Origin: Planctomycetaceae bacterium
GTDB lineage: Bacteria; Planctomycetota; Planctomycetia; Pirellulales; Thermoguttaceae
DNA length: 19,434 nucleotides
Direction of reading: 5' to 3'
NCBI GenBank assembly: GCA_003509805.1
Contig: DOMV01000470.1
Span: 8,056-27,489, forward strand
Below the pieces are notes generated by a model that was not told where the DNA came from, searched no databases, and worked only from the letters and a program-made list of their open reading frames with translations. Position numbers and translations under genes: made by a program. Shown one piece after another: positions 1 to 7,377 of this stretch (positions are counted from its first letter, which is position 1; each line of letters starts with the position of its first letter).

Positions 1-367
1 AACCGCAGGGGTTTCCGCCCGGCGTCCCGTCGGGCATCGTGCTGCTATGCACCGCCTGCGTCATCAGGATCGTGCCGAACGGCGACCGAATCGTTCCGCC
101 GAGATTCATCGGCTCCGTCCGCCTTGCCCCGCGTTCGGCAAACCAGTTGCAGACCTCGACATTCGACACCAACGTCGTTTCGGTTTCCGTGAGGAGCGAT
201 TCGACCGCCGCGACGTGATCTTCGTGTCCGTGTGAAACGAGTATGTAATCGACCGGCTGCCCGTTGACACGTTGCCCGCTGAAAAAGGGATCGACGAGGA
301 GCGTTCCCTTTCCCGTATCGAGCGACCAGGTCCCGTGTCCGAACCATTTGAGCGTGAAAGCCGTCAT
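1..367 (-). CDS. UPF0173-type metallo-beta-lactamase-fold hydrolase, 3' part cut off by window edge
   Basis: The first 122 codons are visible and the frame is open to base 1, so the C-terminal half lies outside the window. The protein has the metallo-beta-lactamase metal motif HGHEDH (residues 46-51) after a beta-strand-rich start (KWFGHGTWSLDTGKGTLLVDP). A further histidine occurs at 107 in AVHSS, followed by PDGTPGGNPCG. That combination is characteristic of the UPF0173 (YtkL-like) family of predicted Zn-dependent cytoplasmic hydrolases of about 225-230 residues. The substrate of the family is not established. The ATG at 367 is chosen because the conserved core starts within a few residues of it; no clear Shine-Dalgarno sequence precedes it. 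The gene starts 37 bp after the vWA/Sel1 gene on the same strand, so co-transcription is likely. Confidence 0.85.
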   Translation of the reverse strand, partial: MTAFTLKWFGHGTWSLDTGKGTLLVDPFFSGQRVNGQPVDYILVSHGHEDHVAAVESLLTETETTLVSNVEVCNWFAERGARRTEPMNLGGTIRSPFGTILMTQAVHSSTMPDGTPGGNPCG

Positions 368-404
368 GTCGTACCGTCGTGTTGTTTTTCACCGCGCAGG
401 CGGC

Positions 405-2279
405 TCATCTTTTTTTCAGTGCCGTGCGCGCTTTTTCGTTTCCCGCTTCGGCGGCGCGGCGATACCAGGAATTCGCTTCTTTCGGGTTTTGCATGATTCC
501 CTTGCCGGTTTCGTATTTTTTGCCGAGTTGATACATCGCTTCGGAAGAACCTTTCGCCGCGGCTTTGAACAGCCATTCGAAGGTCAGCGTATCGGTATCG
601 GCGAAATACATACCCATCAGGAACATCGCGACCGGGTCGTTTTTTTCAATCGCCCTTTCGCAACTGGCGATCGCATCTTTCGATGAGACGTCGATACCGC
701 GACCGAGACGATAACACTCGGCAAGCATGGTCAGGGCCGGGGAAAAATCGTCCTGGGACGCGCGCAGGAAGCAATCGAAGCCTTTCGCCTCGTCGATCGG
801 CGTCCGGATTCCATTGATGTAGAAAAGGCCGACCAGGTATTCCGCCGGCGGAAAGCCCGCTTTCGCGCCGTTGAGAATCACGGGAAAGGCGTCAACGATT
901 TTTTCCGGCGGCTTGACCAGTATCCCGGGCGCCAGGAGCTCGGTTTCACTCGCATTACGATAAACGATCCGGACGATTTCCTCGATCTCGGCCTGGTCTC
1001 CTTTCGACAGGTTGTACTTTTTCGTTTTCTCCCCGGGCGGCTTCAGGTTGCCCGGTTTCAGGTTGCCCGGCTTCAGGTCGTTCGGCGGCAGGTCGTTCGG
1101 CTTCGGAGCATTCGGTTTTGTTTGTGCGGTCTTCACAACGGCTGTCGGCTCGGCACCGGACTTCGGTGACGCATTTTCCGACGACAATGATGACGGGGGG
1201 GCCGATAACGGGGGTTCGGGAGAAGGGGCGGCGGCGGAAACCGCCTGAACCGTTGTGGAATCGGACTCGTCGGCAGGTGTAAACGCCGCCTTCTTCGGCG
1301 GTGCGGCGACAGGATGGGCGATCCGGTGGACCGCGCCGCTCACGTAGTAGTATTGTCCGTAATTCTGCGCCGCCAACTGCCCAAGCGGCGTTTGGGACGT
1401 CGGTTCGATACCGTCGCCGATTTCGACCGTATGAATCGCGATACGGCCCGCGGCAATGCGGCGCAGCACCGAAAGCTCCTCTTGTGAAAGCGGCGGAGAA
1501 TACGTGTCGGAAACGACAAGGACGGTGTCCGGTTGCATCCGCAGGGCTTCAAGCAGGGCTTCCGCCAGATCGGCCTGCCCCTTGACCATCGATTCCTTGA
1601 GAAAATCGGAGCCGGCCCGGCGATTGTCGCGAGTGGCCGGAGCAAGCCGGGATCGTCCCAGCGAAAGCGGCGCGGAAATCACGGCGTCATTGGAAACGAC
1701 GATCTGGAACCGGTTTCCCGGATGTAGTTCCGCACAGGATCGCAGCACTTCCTTGCGTGCCAACGCGAAGGGTGAATCCGCACCGCCGCCCATGGCCGCA
1801 CACGCGTCGACGACAAAAACGAAATCGGTTCCCCGGGCGACGACGCCGAGAAATCGCAATTCCATTTCACGCGGTCCGGCGGACGGCTCTTCAAGCAACA
1901 CCGCGGACGGTTCTCCGGACGACTTCTCCGGCGTTTTTTTCAACGCCTCCATCATGTCGTTGCGTCGTTCCAAGGGCGTTTTCCTCCGCATCGGCTCCGC
2001 GTTGCCGGCATATCCGTTTTCCGGGACGGACGACTCCGTCTTGTTTTCGCCTTGATTCGAACCCGGGGTTTCGGGAGTCCGTTCACTCGGGCTCGCGATC
2101 GCCGCAGGACGGGAGAAACCGACGATGTCGGAAAGACGTTCGCGGCAGAAGAGACACAGGCCGATCAAGACGAACAAGGCCGTGATGCTGAGAAAACGGA
2201 AAAAACGCCGGAGTCCTGCTTCATATCGGCGGCGTTCAGCCAAGAGATTCTCGTGGGGCGATGGAACGGTTTCGTGCAT
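405..2279 (-). CDS. Membrane-anchored vWA-like protein with Sel1 repeats
   Basis: A 624-residue protein from the ATG at 2279. A GTG at 2315 would add 12 residues, but the ATG has GGACAG upstream and the GTG has nothing comparable. Domains seen: a cytoplasmic basic N-terminus, one membrane helix (about 26-45), a low-complexity segment, a von Willebrand A-like domain (about 152-318), a Pro/Lys/Asn linker with pentapeptide repeats (about 385-420), and C-terminal Sel1-like repeats (about 478-622). The metal-site motif is degenerate: the usual DxSxS reads DACAA (D158-A162), although a late aspartate in VVSDT (D258) remains. Metal-dependent ligand binding is therefore doubtful. The topology suggests a periplasmic scaffold for protein contacts. 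No specific function can be assigned. The gene lies 106 bp downstream of iorB and just upstream of the metallo-hydrolase. Confidence 0.85.
   Translation of the reverse strand: MHETVPSPHENLLAERRRYEAGLRRFFRFLSITALFVLIGLCLFCRERLSDIVGFSRPAAIASPSERTPETPGSNQGENKTESSVPENGYAGNAEPMRRKTPLERRNDMMEALKKTPEKSSGEPSAVLLEEPSAGPREMELRFLGVVARGTDFVFVVDACAAMGGGADSPFALARKEVLRSCAELHPGNRFQIVVSNDAVISAPLSLGRSRLAPATRDNRRAGSDFLKESMVKGQADLAEALLEALRMQPDTVLVVSDTYSPPLSQEELSVLRRIAAGRIAIHTVEIGDGIEPTSQTPLGQLAAQNYGQYYYVSGAVHRIAHPVAAPPKKAAFTPADESDSTTVQAVSAAAPSPEPPLSAPPSSLSSENASPKSGAEPTAVVKTAQTKPNAPKPNDLPPNDLKPGNLKPGNLKPPGEKTKKYNLSKGDQAEIEEIVRIVYRNASETELLAPGILVKPPEKIVDAFPVILNGAKAGFPPAEYLVGLFYINGIRTPIDEAKGFDCFLRASQDDFSPALTMLAECYRLGRGIDVSSKDAIASCERAIEKNDPVAMFLMGMYFADTDTLTFEWLFKAAAKGSSEAMYQLGKKYETGKGIMQNPKEANSWYRRAAEAGNEKARTALKKR
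1041..1115. repeat. Five 15-bp tandem units in the vWA protein linker
   Basis: Five consecutive 15-bp units (1041, 1056, 1071, 1086, 1101), of the type CTTCAGGTTGCCCGG on the plus strand, encode the pentapeptide repeat around NDLKPGNLKPGNLK on the minus strand. Units 1 and 2 differ at one position and later units diverge progressively. The unit length preserves the reading frame. Confidence 0.85.
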
Positions 2280-2344
2280 GATTCTGTCCGACTGCGCGAA
2301 AATAAGCGAATTCACGGTGCTCGGCGAGCCCCGCCCACCTCAAT

Positions 2345-2370
2345 GCGTGGAGTGTCGGCGTGGAGTGTCG
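2345..2370. repeat. Perfect 13-bp tandem duplication between iorB and the vWA gene
   Basis: GCGTGGAGTGTCG occurs twice in direct succession (2345-2357 and 2358-2370) in the non-coding gap upstream of the vWA/Sel1 gene. If the promoter proposed at 2380-2408 is real, the duplication lies at the start of that gene's 5' leader. Confidence 0.9.
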
Positions 2371-2379
2371 ACACGGCCT

Positions 2380-2408
2380 AATATATCACCCGACCGTACC
2401 GTTTTCCA
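2380..2408 (-). promoter_or_regulatory. Possible sigma70-type promoter for the vWA gene
   Basis: On the minus strand TGGAAA (2408-2403) is followed after 17 bp by TATATT (2385-2380). Each is close to the consensus (4/6 and 5/6). The -35 part overlaps the last codons of iorB. It would start transcription near 2373, ahead of the vWA/Sel1 gene. Support is sequence similarity only. Confidence 0.35.
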
Positions 2409-2979
2409 GTACGGCGGCGCGACCCGCCTCGAAAGCACGCAGGTTGATCTCGACGAATTTCGGTTTCACGCTGGAACGAATGGCCTCTTCCCACGCTTCA
2501 CGGGGCAGATGGAGCCGCGTCGACATCGCCCCGAGCAGGAGGACGTTCGACGCTTTCGCATTCCCCAATTCGGTCGCCTTTTCCACCGCGTCCAGATACA
2601 CGAGATTCGAAAAATAGCGTGAGAGCACGGTTTCGTTCAACTCCGGGTAGGTTGCGGCGCCGCCGGAAACGGTCACGGGAACGATACGCTGGCTCGAAAC
2701 GACGGCAAACGCGTCGGCGGCGAGATAATCGGTCCAACGAAGCGATTCGACGACTTCGAGGGCCCCGAGCACGGAAGCGGTCCGTCGTGGAATGAGCGGG
2801 CTGTAAACCTTTTTACCGTATCGAACCTGGGCGACGACGGAGCCGCCCCGCTGGGCCATCCCGTGAACCTCGTTCGTCTTGACGTCGAACCCGGCGACAA
2901 CGGCGGCCTGGGCGATGATTTCACTGGCCAACAGGATTCCCTGTCCGCCGACTCCGACAAAAACGACACTGGTAGTCAT
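2386..2979 (-). CDS. iorB: Indolepyruvate ferredoxin oxidoreductase, beta subunit
   Basis: A 197-residue protein matching the gamma-type domain of pyruvate:ferredoxin oxidoreductases. It has the N-terminal GVGGQGILLASEII motif (8-21), then NEVHGMAQRGGSVVAQVRYG (36-55), both hallmarks of the small IorB subunit, whose usual length is about 190-200 residues. With IorA it would form the enzyme that oxidatively decarboxylates arylpyruvates such as indolepyruvate to aryl-acetyl-CoA, reducing ferredoxin in the cytoplasm. The partner gene iorA is upstream on the same strand but separated by 238 bp, which is longer than usual for this pair. The ATG at 2979 is the only sensible start, as the family motif begins five residues later. 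No strong ribosome-binding site is visible. Confidence 0.95.
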   Translation of the reverse strand: MTTSVVFVGVGGQGILLASEIIAQAAVVAGFDVKTNEVHGMAQRGGSVVAQVRYGKKVYSPLIPRRTASVLGALEVVESLRWTDYLAADAFAVVSSQRIVPVTVSGGAATYPELNETVLSRYFSNLVYLDAVEKATELGNAKASNVLLLGAMSTRLHLPREAWEEAIRSSVKPKFVEINLRAFEAGRAAVLENGTVG

Positions 2980-3217
2980 GAATATGTACTGGCAACGCGG
3001 TGAAATTGGTTGTTGGACGATGGTTGTTTAATGAAGGCTGTTTGTCGCACTCACTAGCCACAACATTCTTGTAAATATCAGGTTGCACGTTTTGTTCGAG
3101 CGACGGGCGACTGTTCGCGGGAATTATTTCAGGCTGTTTGCGGTATATGCGATATCTAGGGGTCGCGTGCTGATTTTCGCTCTCCGGCCACGGCGCTCCG
3201 TTTTGTTCCCGGCCCGA
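2980..3217. other. Spacer between iorA and iorB
   Basis: A 238-bp stretch that is visibly more AT-rich than the flanking genes and has no convincing reading frame. The 10-mer AGGCTGTTTG occurs in it twice about 95 bp apart. I see no clear terminator hairpin and no promoter with both boxes near consensus. It could hold an internal promoter for iorB or be a remnant of inserted DNA. Confidence 0.5.
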
Positions 3218-5002
3218 TTACCGGCGCTCGCCGATCGCCTTGGCGGGACAAATGCCGGAGCACATTTCGCAACCGGCGCACAGGTATTCGTTGATCGTGA
3301 CGGCGTCGCCGCGCTTTTCGATCGCGGGACAACCGAGTTTGAGGCAGAGATTGCATTTCCGGCAGGTCTGCGGATCGATGCACAGCGGCGGACCGAGCGG
3401 CTTACGTTCGTGGAGCGGACACGGCGCTTTCGAAACGATCAGCCATGGTTCCGGCGAATCGATCGCGGTACGCAGGGTTTCGACCGCTTCCTTGATCCGG
3501 CGGGGATGGATCGTCGCGATATTTTTCAGCCCGCAGGCCCGGCCGATGTCTTCGATTGAAACGACGATCGTCGGTTCCTCCATCAGGGTTTGGCCGCTCC
3601 CGGGATTGTCCTGATGGCCCGTCATGGCCGTAATCCTGTTGTCGACGACGATGATCGTCGAACCGCCCTTGTTGTAGGCGATGTCGAGCAGGCCGGTAAT
3701 TCCGGAATGAAAAAACGTGGAATCGCCGACCATCCCGACCACCTTGCGAGAATTGCCGACCCGGTCCATGCCGTGGGCCATGGAAATGCCGGCTCCCATG
3801 CACAGGATCGTATCGAGCCGGCTCAACGGCGGCGAAACGCCGAGGCTGTAACAACCGATATCGCCGGTGACGACGACGTCGAATTTCCCCAAGGCGTAAA
3901 AGGTGCCGCGGTGGGGACAACCGGGACAAAGAACCGGGGGACGTGCCGGAAGTTGCGGCAACAACGGACGTTCCGGTGACGATTCGGACGGTTTTTCCGT
4001 GACCCGGTTCTTCCCGATCGGCCCTCCGATCTTCTCCGCAAGTCCGGATCCCGGGTCGGCGAGAATATCGGGAGAAAGTTCCCCGACCGTCGGAACCAAC
4101 GGCTTTCCATGACACGCGATTCCGAGCGACTTGACATACGTTTCGATGAAATCTTCCCCTTCTTCGACGATAATCAGGTTCTTGACTCCGGCGGCGAATT
4201 CGCGGATCAATCGTTCCGGGAAAGGGTACACCCAACCGAGTTTCAAAACGGAAACCCCGGGAAACGCTTCACGGACATATTGATAAGCCACCCCGGAGGT
4301 GACAATTCCGAAGTCCTTATCTCTCCAAGTGATCGCATTGATCGGCGAAACGGACGAGGCGTCTTGGAGCTTTTCGAGACGTTCTTCGACACGGACCCGC
4401 ATTTGCCGGGCCCACATCGGAATCGGAACGAACCGGGGCGGGTCTTTGACGAAGTCTCGTTTTCCGGGAACGAATCGTTCTTTCTCTTCCACCAAGGTCC
4501 GGGAATGGCTGATCCGTGTCGTACTGCGGAGAAGAACCGGAGTTTGAAACCGCTCGGAAATCTCCATGCCGATCCGCACGAAATCTTTTGCTTCCTGCGA
4601 ATCGCCCGGGTCGAGAATCGGTATTTTGGCAAACCTGGCGTAAAGGCGGGTATCCTGTTCATTCTGCGAGGAATGCATCCCGGGGTCATCCGCCACGATC
4701 GCCACAAAACCTCCAACACCACCGACATAGGACAGCGTCATGAGCGGATCGGCGGCGACGTTCAGGCCGACATGCTTCATGGTCGTAATGCAACGCGCCC
4801 CGGTCAGGGAAGCCCCTGCCGCGACTTCGAAAGCGACTTTTTCATTCGGGGACCATTCACAATAGATGTCATTCCTGTAATGCGCGGCGACATGTTCAAG
4901 AATTTCCGTCGAAGGCGTCCCCGGATACCCTGCGGCAAGGACGGCGCCCGCCTCCCAGGCACCCCGCGCAAAGGCTTCATTTCCGGAAAGAAGTTTTTTC
5001 AT
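3218..5002 (-). CDS. iorA: Indolepyruvate ferredoxin oxidoreductase, alpha subunit
   Basis: A 594-residue protein with the full IorA architecture. The N-terminal pyrimidine-binding domain begins LLSGNEAFARGAWEAG and contains GYPGTPSTEI (25-34). A transketolase-like middle domain follows. The CPGCPHRGTFYAL motif (359-371) leads into the thiamine-diphosphate-binding part with GDIGCYSLG (380-388), GDST (426-429) and the downstream VDN (453-455). The C-terminus carries two 4Fe-4S clusters: C547, C550, C553, C558 and C575, C578, C581, C585. It catalyses oxidative decarboxylation of indolepyruvate and related arylpyruvates, with electrons passing to ferredoxin. All key residues are intact. The ATG at 5002 fits the family start. 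Upstream lies an AT-rich stretch with TATAAG as a possible -10 but no good -35. Confidence 0.96.
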   Translation of the reverse strand: MKKLLSGNEAFARGAWEAGAVLAAGYPGTPSTEILEHVAAHYRNDIYCEWSPNEKVAFEVAAGASLTGARCITTMKHVGLNVAADPLMTLSYVGGVGGFVAIVADDPGMHSSQNEQDTRLYARFAKIPILDPGDSQEAKDFVRIGMEISERFQTPVLLRSTTRISHSRTLVEEKERFVPGKRDFVKDPPRFVPIPMWARQMRVRVEERLEKLQDASSVSPINAITWRDKDFGIVTSGVAYQYVREAFPGVSVLKLGWVYPFPERLIREFAAGVKNLIIVEEGEDFIETYVKSLGIACHGKPLVPTVGELSPDILADPGSGLAEKIGGPIGKNRVTEKPSESSPERPLLPQLPARPPVLCPGCPHRGTFYALGKFDVVVTGDIGCYSLGVSPPLSRLDTILCMGAGISMAHGMDRVGNSRKVVGMVGDSTFFHSGITGLLDIAYNKGGSTIIVVDNRITAMTGHQDNPGSGQTLMEEPTIVVSIEDIGRACGLKNIATIHPRRIKEAVETLRTAIDSPEPWLIVSKAPCPLHERKPLGPPLCIDPQTCRKCNLCLKLGCPAIEKRGDAVTINEYLCAGCEMCSGICPAKAIGERR

Positions 5003-5570
5003 AATACACTGGAAACATTAAGATTACTTATAATCGATTCCGGGAAGTCGGCCTCCGAAGAGAGGTAGACCAGTTTCCCAACCCGATCCACACCGAACGC
5101 ACGCCGGAATGGAGGCGGCTGAATTGAAAATTGACGATTTCAGGACACGAGCAATTCAGTCGTCACAACATCAGTCGTCACAAAAAAGTATCCGCGTCCC
5201 AACAAAGTATCCGCTTGCATCCCTCCGTTATCCCTCTTCGGTTGTCCCAAGCCAATTCATCCCCGCCTTCGTCGCCGGTTGTGATGTGTATTCCCGCCGA
5301 TGCGAAGCCGCGGAACAGCGTCGCATGAAAGTCATAAACGATTTCAACGTAAGATTTTCCGAAAACCACGGCAAGCATGTATTATATACCGAAGCCGGTT
5401 GAGTCGTTGGTAAACACAGCCCGCTTAACTGCCTGTTTACTCTCCGAGCAGTGTTACTTCCGATGGGCAGGCTCCGGAATCGTCGGCTTCGGGAAATTTC
5501 AACCGCCTTCAGTGTAAAACCTTTTCGCGCTTTCGACAAGGCCCCGAGGGCGATCGTGTCGGCGACACGC
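5003..5570. other. Repeat-bearing gap without a convincing gene
   Basis: The 568 bp between iorA and the diguanylate cyclase gene hold short frames on both strands (plus 5109-5402, 97 aa; minus 5178-5378, 66 aa). Neither shows a recognisable family or a proper ribosome-binding site. The minus-strand one has a TATAAT-like box only 2 bp before its ATG, which is too close to serve it. Two sets of near-tandem repeats sit at 5156-5214. A 6-bp stem hairpin (5555-5569) lies directly behind the diguanylate cyclase stop codon but has no T-run. The region could be the remnant of a small mobile element. Confidence 0.5.
5156..5214. repeat. Two sets of closely spaced direct repeats
   Basis: TCAGTCGTCACAA occurs at 5156-5168 and 5171-5183 (period 15). 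AAAGTATCCGC follows at 5185-5195 and 5204-5214 (period 19). On the minus strand the second set reads GCGGATACTTT followed by TTGGGAC or TTGTGAC. Stacked repeats like this can be binding sites at the end of a transposable element, but no transposase is present in the window. Confidence 0.8.
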
Positions 5571-7073
5571 CTAGGGCGAGATCCGGTTTCGACCGGCTCT
5601 CTTGGCCCGGTAAAGAGCGGCATCGGCATTGGAAACCAACTCGACCGGTTTGACGCCGTCCTCCACATTGGTCGTGGCAAAACCGACGCTTGCCGTGACA
5701 ACCGTGGCCGAGGAAGATTTTTCGTGCGGGATGGCCAGTTTTTGTACCGATTGTCTGATTTTTTCCGCCACGCGCGCCGCACCGTCGGGATTCGTATCGG
5801 GGAGAATCACGGTGAATTCCTCGCCGCCGTAGCGGTAAGCACTGTCCGCGTCACGCTGGAGGCCGGAAATAATCGCTTCACCGATGCGTCGCAGGCAATC
5901 GTCGCCGGCCAGGTGTCCGTACGTGTCATTATACTGCTTGAAATGGTCGATGTCGAACATAATCAGGCTCAACGGACGCTTGATTCGTTCGAAAACGACG
6001 CAAAGATTGTGGATATCCTTTTCGAATTCCCTTTTGTTCAGGAGGCCGGTCAACGAATCGCGGCGGGCCAGGTCGTCGAGCTTCGCGTTGACGTCGCGCA
6101 ATTTGCGTTCGATTTTTTTTCGCGAATCGATATTCTGCGTCGTCCCGTAAATACGGGCATCGTCTCCTTCGCCGATCCTGGGTTGGGCACGGACTTCGAC
6201 CCAGCGGTCGATCCCGTCACCGTCGCGAATCATGGCTTCGAGCACGAAGGGTTCGCCGGTTCGCCAGGCGTCTTCGACGACGGCGCGCACCCGTTCGTCA
6301 TACGGAATCGCATATTCGTCGAAAGCGTGTTCCCACGCGTCGACACGGATCCCGTCCGGGACGACATCGCCGTCGAAGCATTTCCCGATCGTTTTTTTAT
6401 ATTTGCCGACGGCGATTTCCCAGCACGCCAATCCCGCGACCCCTTGGGCCATCCTTAAGAACCGTTCCGATTCTCGCAGTTCCACCTCTGCCCGCACCCG
6501 GGTGTAAAAGATAATCAGGATATCAACGACCGTCCGGAGCAGCTCCCGGTAACGGGGGGTGAATACCTGGCGCTCCCCGTGACATTCGAAGCCGACGAAG
6601 GCCGGCCCGATTCCATGCCGTCCGGCGTAAAAGACGATGGTCGAATCCGCGCCGGTTTCCTTGAACCAGGATATCATCCGGGGAGGAAGATGGTCCCAGC
6701 CGGAATCGGAGTCGATATAAACGTATTGGCCCGGTGTTCGACAAAAAAAGGCGGCAAGGTCCCTTTCGCAATCGAAAGCGATTTCGTCGGAACCCGGTCT
6801 AAAGAAAGGAATTCCCGGGCCGGTCCATTCGTAAAGACGATGCGCGACGGTTCCATCGAGAACGGAAAGGAAAACGCGGCCGAAACCGAATGTCCGGCCG
6901 AGATATTTCAACATGTCCGGAATGCAGTCCTTTTCGGTGGAATCGCATGGCATGTTCAGGTGCATTGCCAGATGCGTGACGACATCGCGCGCCGCACGCT
7001 CTTCCCGTAACGATTCCTGCAATGCTTTCGGCGATAATTCGCTCTCCCGGTCGGGTTGCTCATTCTCAAGCAT
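5571..7073 (-). CDS. GAF-PAS diguanylate cyclase (GGDEF)
   Basis: A 500-residue sensor enzyme predicted to make cyclic di-GMP from two GTP. The N-terminal part (about 25-195) looks like a GAF domain, and 203-320 like a PAS fold ending in the typical GTTQNIDSRKKIERKL linker helix. The GGDEF domain spans 336-497 with DSLTGLLNKREF, FDIDHFKQYND and an intact active site GGEEF (416-420). The inhibitory site RxxD is present as RDAD (407-410), so product feedback inhibition is expected. No membrane helix or HD/EAL domain is seen, so it is probably cytoplasmic. A TTG at 7139 would extend the protein, but it lies upstream of the predicted transcription start. The ATG at 7073 has GGAGAAA about 9 bp before it. 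It is transcribed divergently from the TPR/alpha-CTD gene. Confidence 0.95.
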   Translation of the reverse strand: MLENEQPDRESELSPKALQESLREERAARDVVTHLAMHLNMPCDSTEKDCIPDMLKYLGRTFGFGRVFLSVLDGTVAHRLYEWTGPGIPFFRPGSDEIAFDCERDLAAFFCRTPGQYVYIDSDSGWDHLPPRMISWFKETGADSTIVFYAGRHGIGPAFVGFECHGERQVFTPRYRELLRTVVDILIIFYTRVRAEVELRESERFLRMAQGVAGLACWEIAVGKYKKTIGKCFDGDVVPDGIRVDAWEHAFDEYAIPYDERVRAVVEDAWRTGEPFVLEAMIRDGDGIDRWVEVRAQPRIGEGDDARIYGTTQNIDSRKKIERKLRDVNAKLDDLARRDSLTGLLNKREFEKDIHNLCVVFERIKRPLSLIMFDIDHFKQYNDTYGHLAGDDCLRRIGEAIISGLQRDADSAYRYGGEEFTVILPDTNPDGAARVAEKIRQSVQKLAIPHEKSSSATVVTASVGFATTNVEDGVKPVELVSNADAALYRAKRAGRNRISP

Positions 7074-7127
7074 AAATGCTTTCTCCGGCGGTCCTTGGGC
7101 ATGGTCTCCCGAAATCCTGATGGTCTT

Positions 7128-7156
7128 AGTATACAACAAAAAAAGGCGTTTATCAA
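7128..7156 (-). promoter_or_regulatory. Sigma70-type promoter of the diguanylate cyclase gene
   Basis: Minus strand TTGATA (7156-7151), a 17-bp spacer and TATACT (7133-7128); both boxes match the consensus at 5 of 6 positions. Transcription should start near 7121, about 48 bp before the ATG at 7073. This position argues against the upstream TTG at 7139 as start codon. Confidence 0.75.
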
Positions 7157-7268
7157 TCAGGCGAACAGGCGACTGTCGGGAATTGTCGGCTTGCGCTCAC
7201 GGAATGACGCGACACGCTTTCCTCCAAATCCGGCCAAAATATCCCTTATTGTGTAAGCATTGTTTCGT

Positions 7269-7297
7269 CCCCCTCCACAACGCCCCCCCTCCACAAC
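7269..7297. repeat. Duplicated 13-mer upstream of the TPR/alpha-CTD promoter
   Basis: CCCCCTCCACAAC occurs at 7269-7281 and 7285-7297 (period 16). Relative to the transcription start predicted near 7344 the copies lie at about -75 and -47, where activators or repressors often bind. An operator role is a guess. Confidence 0.8.
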
Positions 7298-7308
7298 TAC
7301 GAAAAATT

Positions 7309-7337
7309 TTGACATAATTACTCGGTCCGATTTTATT
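7309..7337 (+). promoter_or_regulatory. Promoter of the TPR/alpha-CTD gene with adjacent A-tract
   Basis: A perfect TTGACA (7309-7314) is followed after 17 bp by TTTATT (7332-7337; 4 of 6). The start point would be near 7344, giving a 34-base leader before the ATG at 7378. Directly upstream, GAAAAATTTT (7301-7310) puts an A-tract at about -42 to -35. That is where the proximal half of an UP element, the DNA site of the RNA polymerase alpha C-terminal domain, normally lies. Confidence 0.65.
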
Positions 7338-7377
7338 CCTCCCGGTCCATCGTGAAAAGTAATCGAAAGGAATGTTC

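Noticed and set aside
4109..5068. A 319-codon plus-strand open frame opposite iorA
   Set aside because: It lies opposite a clearly functional gene and its translation has no recognisable domain.
5178..5378. A 66-codon minus-strand frame as a small protein gene
   Set aside because: No family match or ribosome-binding site was seen, and its end consists of the local direct repeats. I kept it only as part of the gap description.
7074..7139. TTG start at 7139 for the diguanylate cyclase
   Set aside because: The TTG lies inside the predicted promoter, upstream of the transcription start, while the ATG at 7073 has a good ribosome-binding site.
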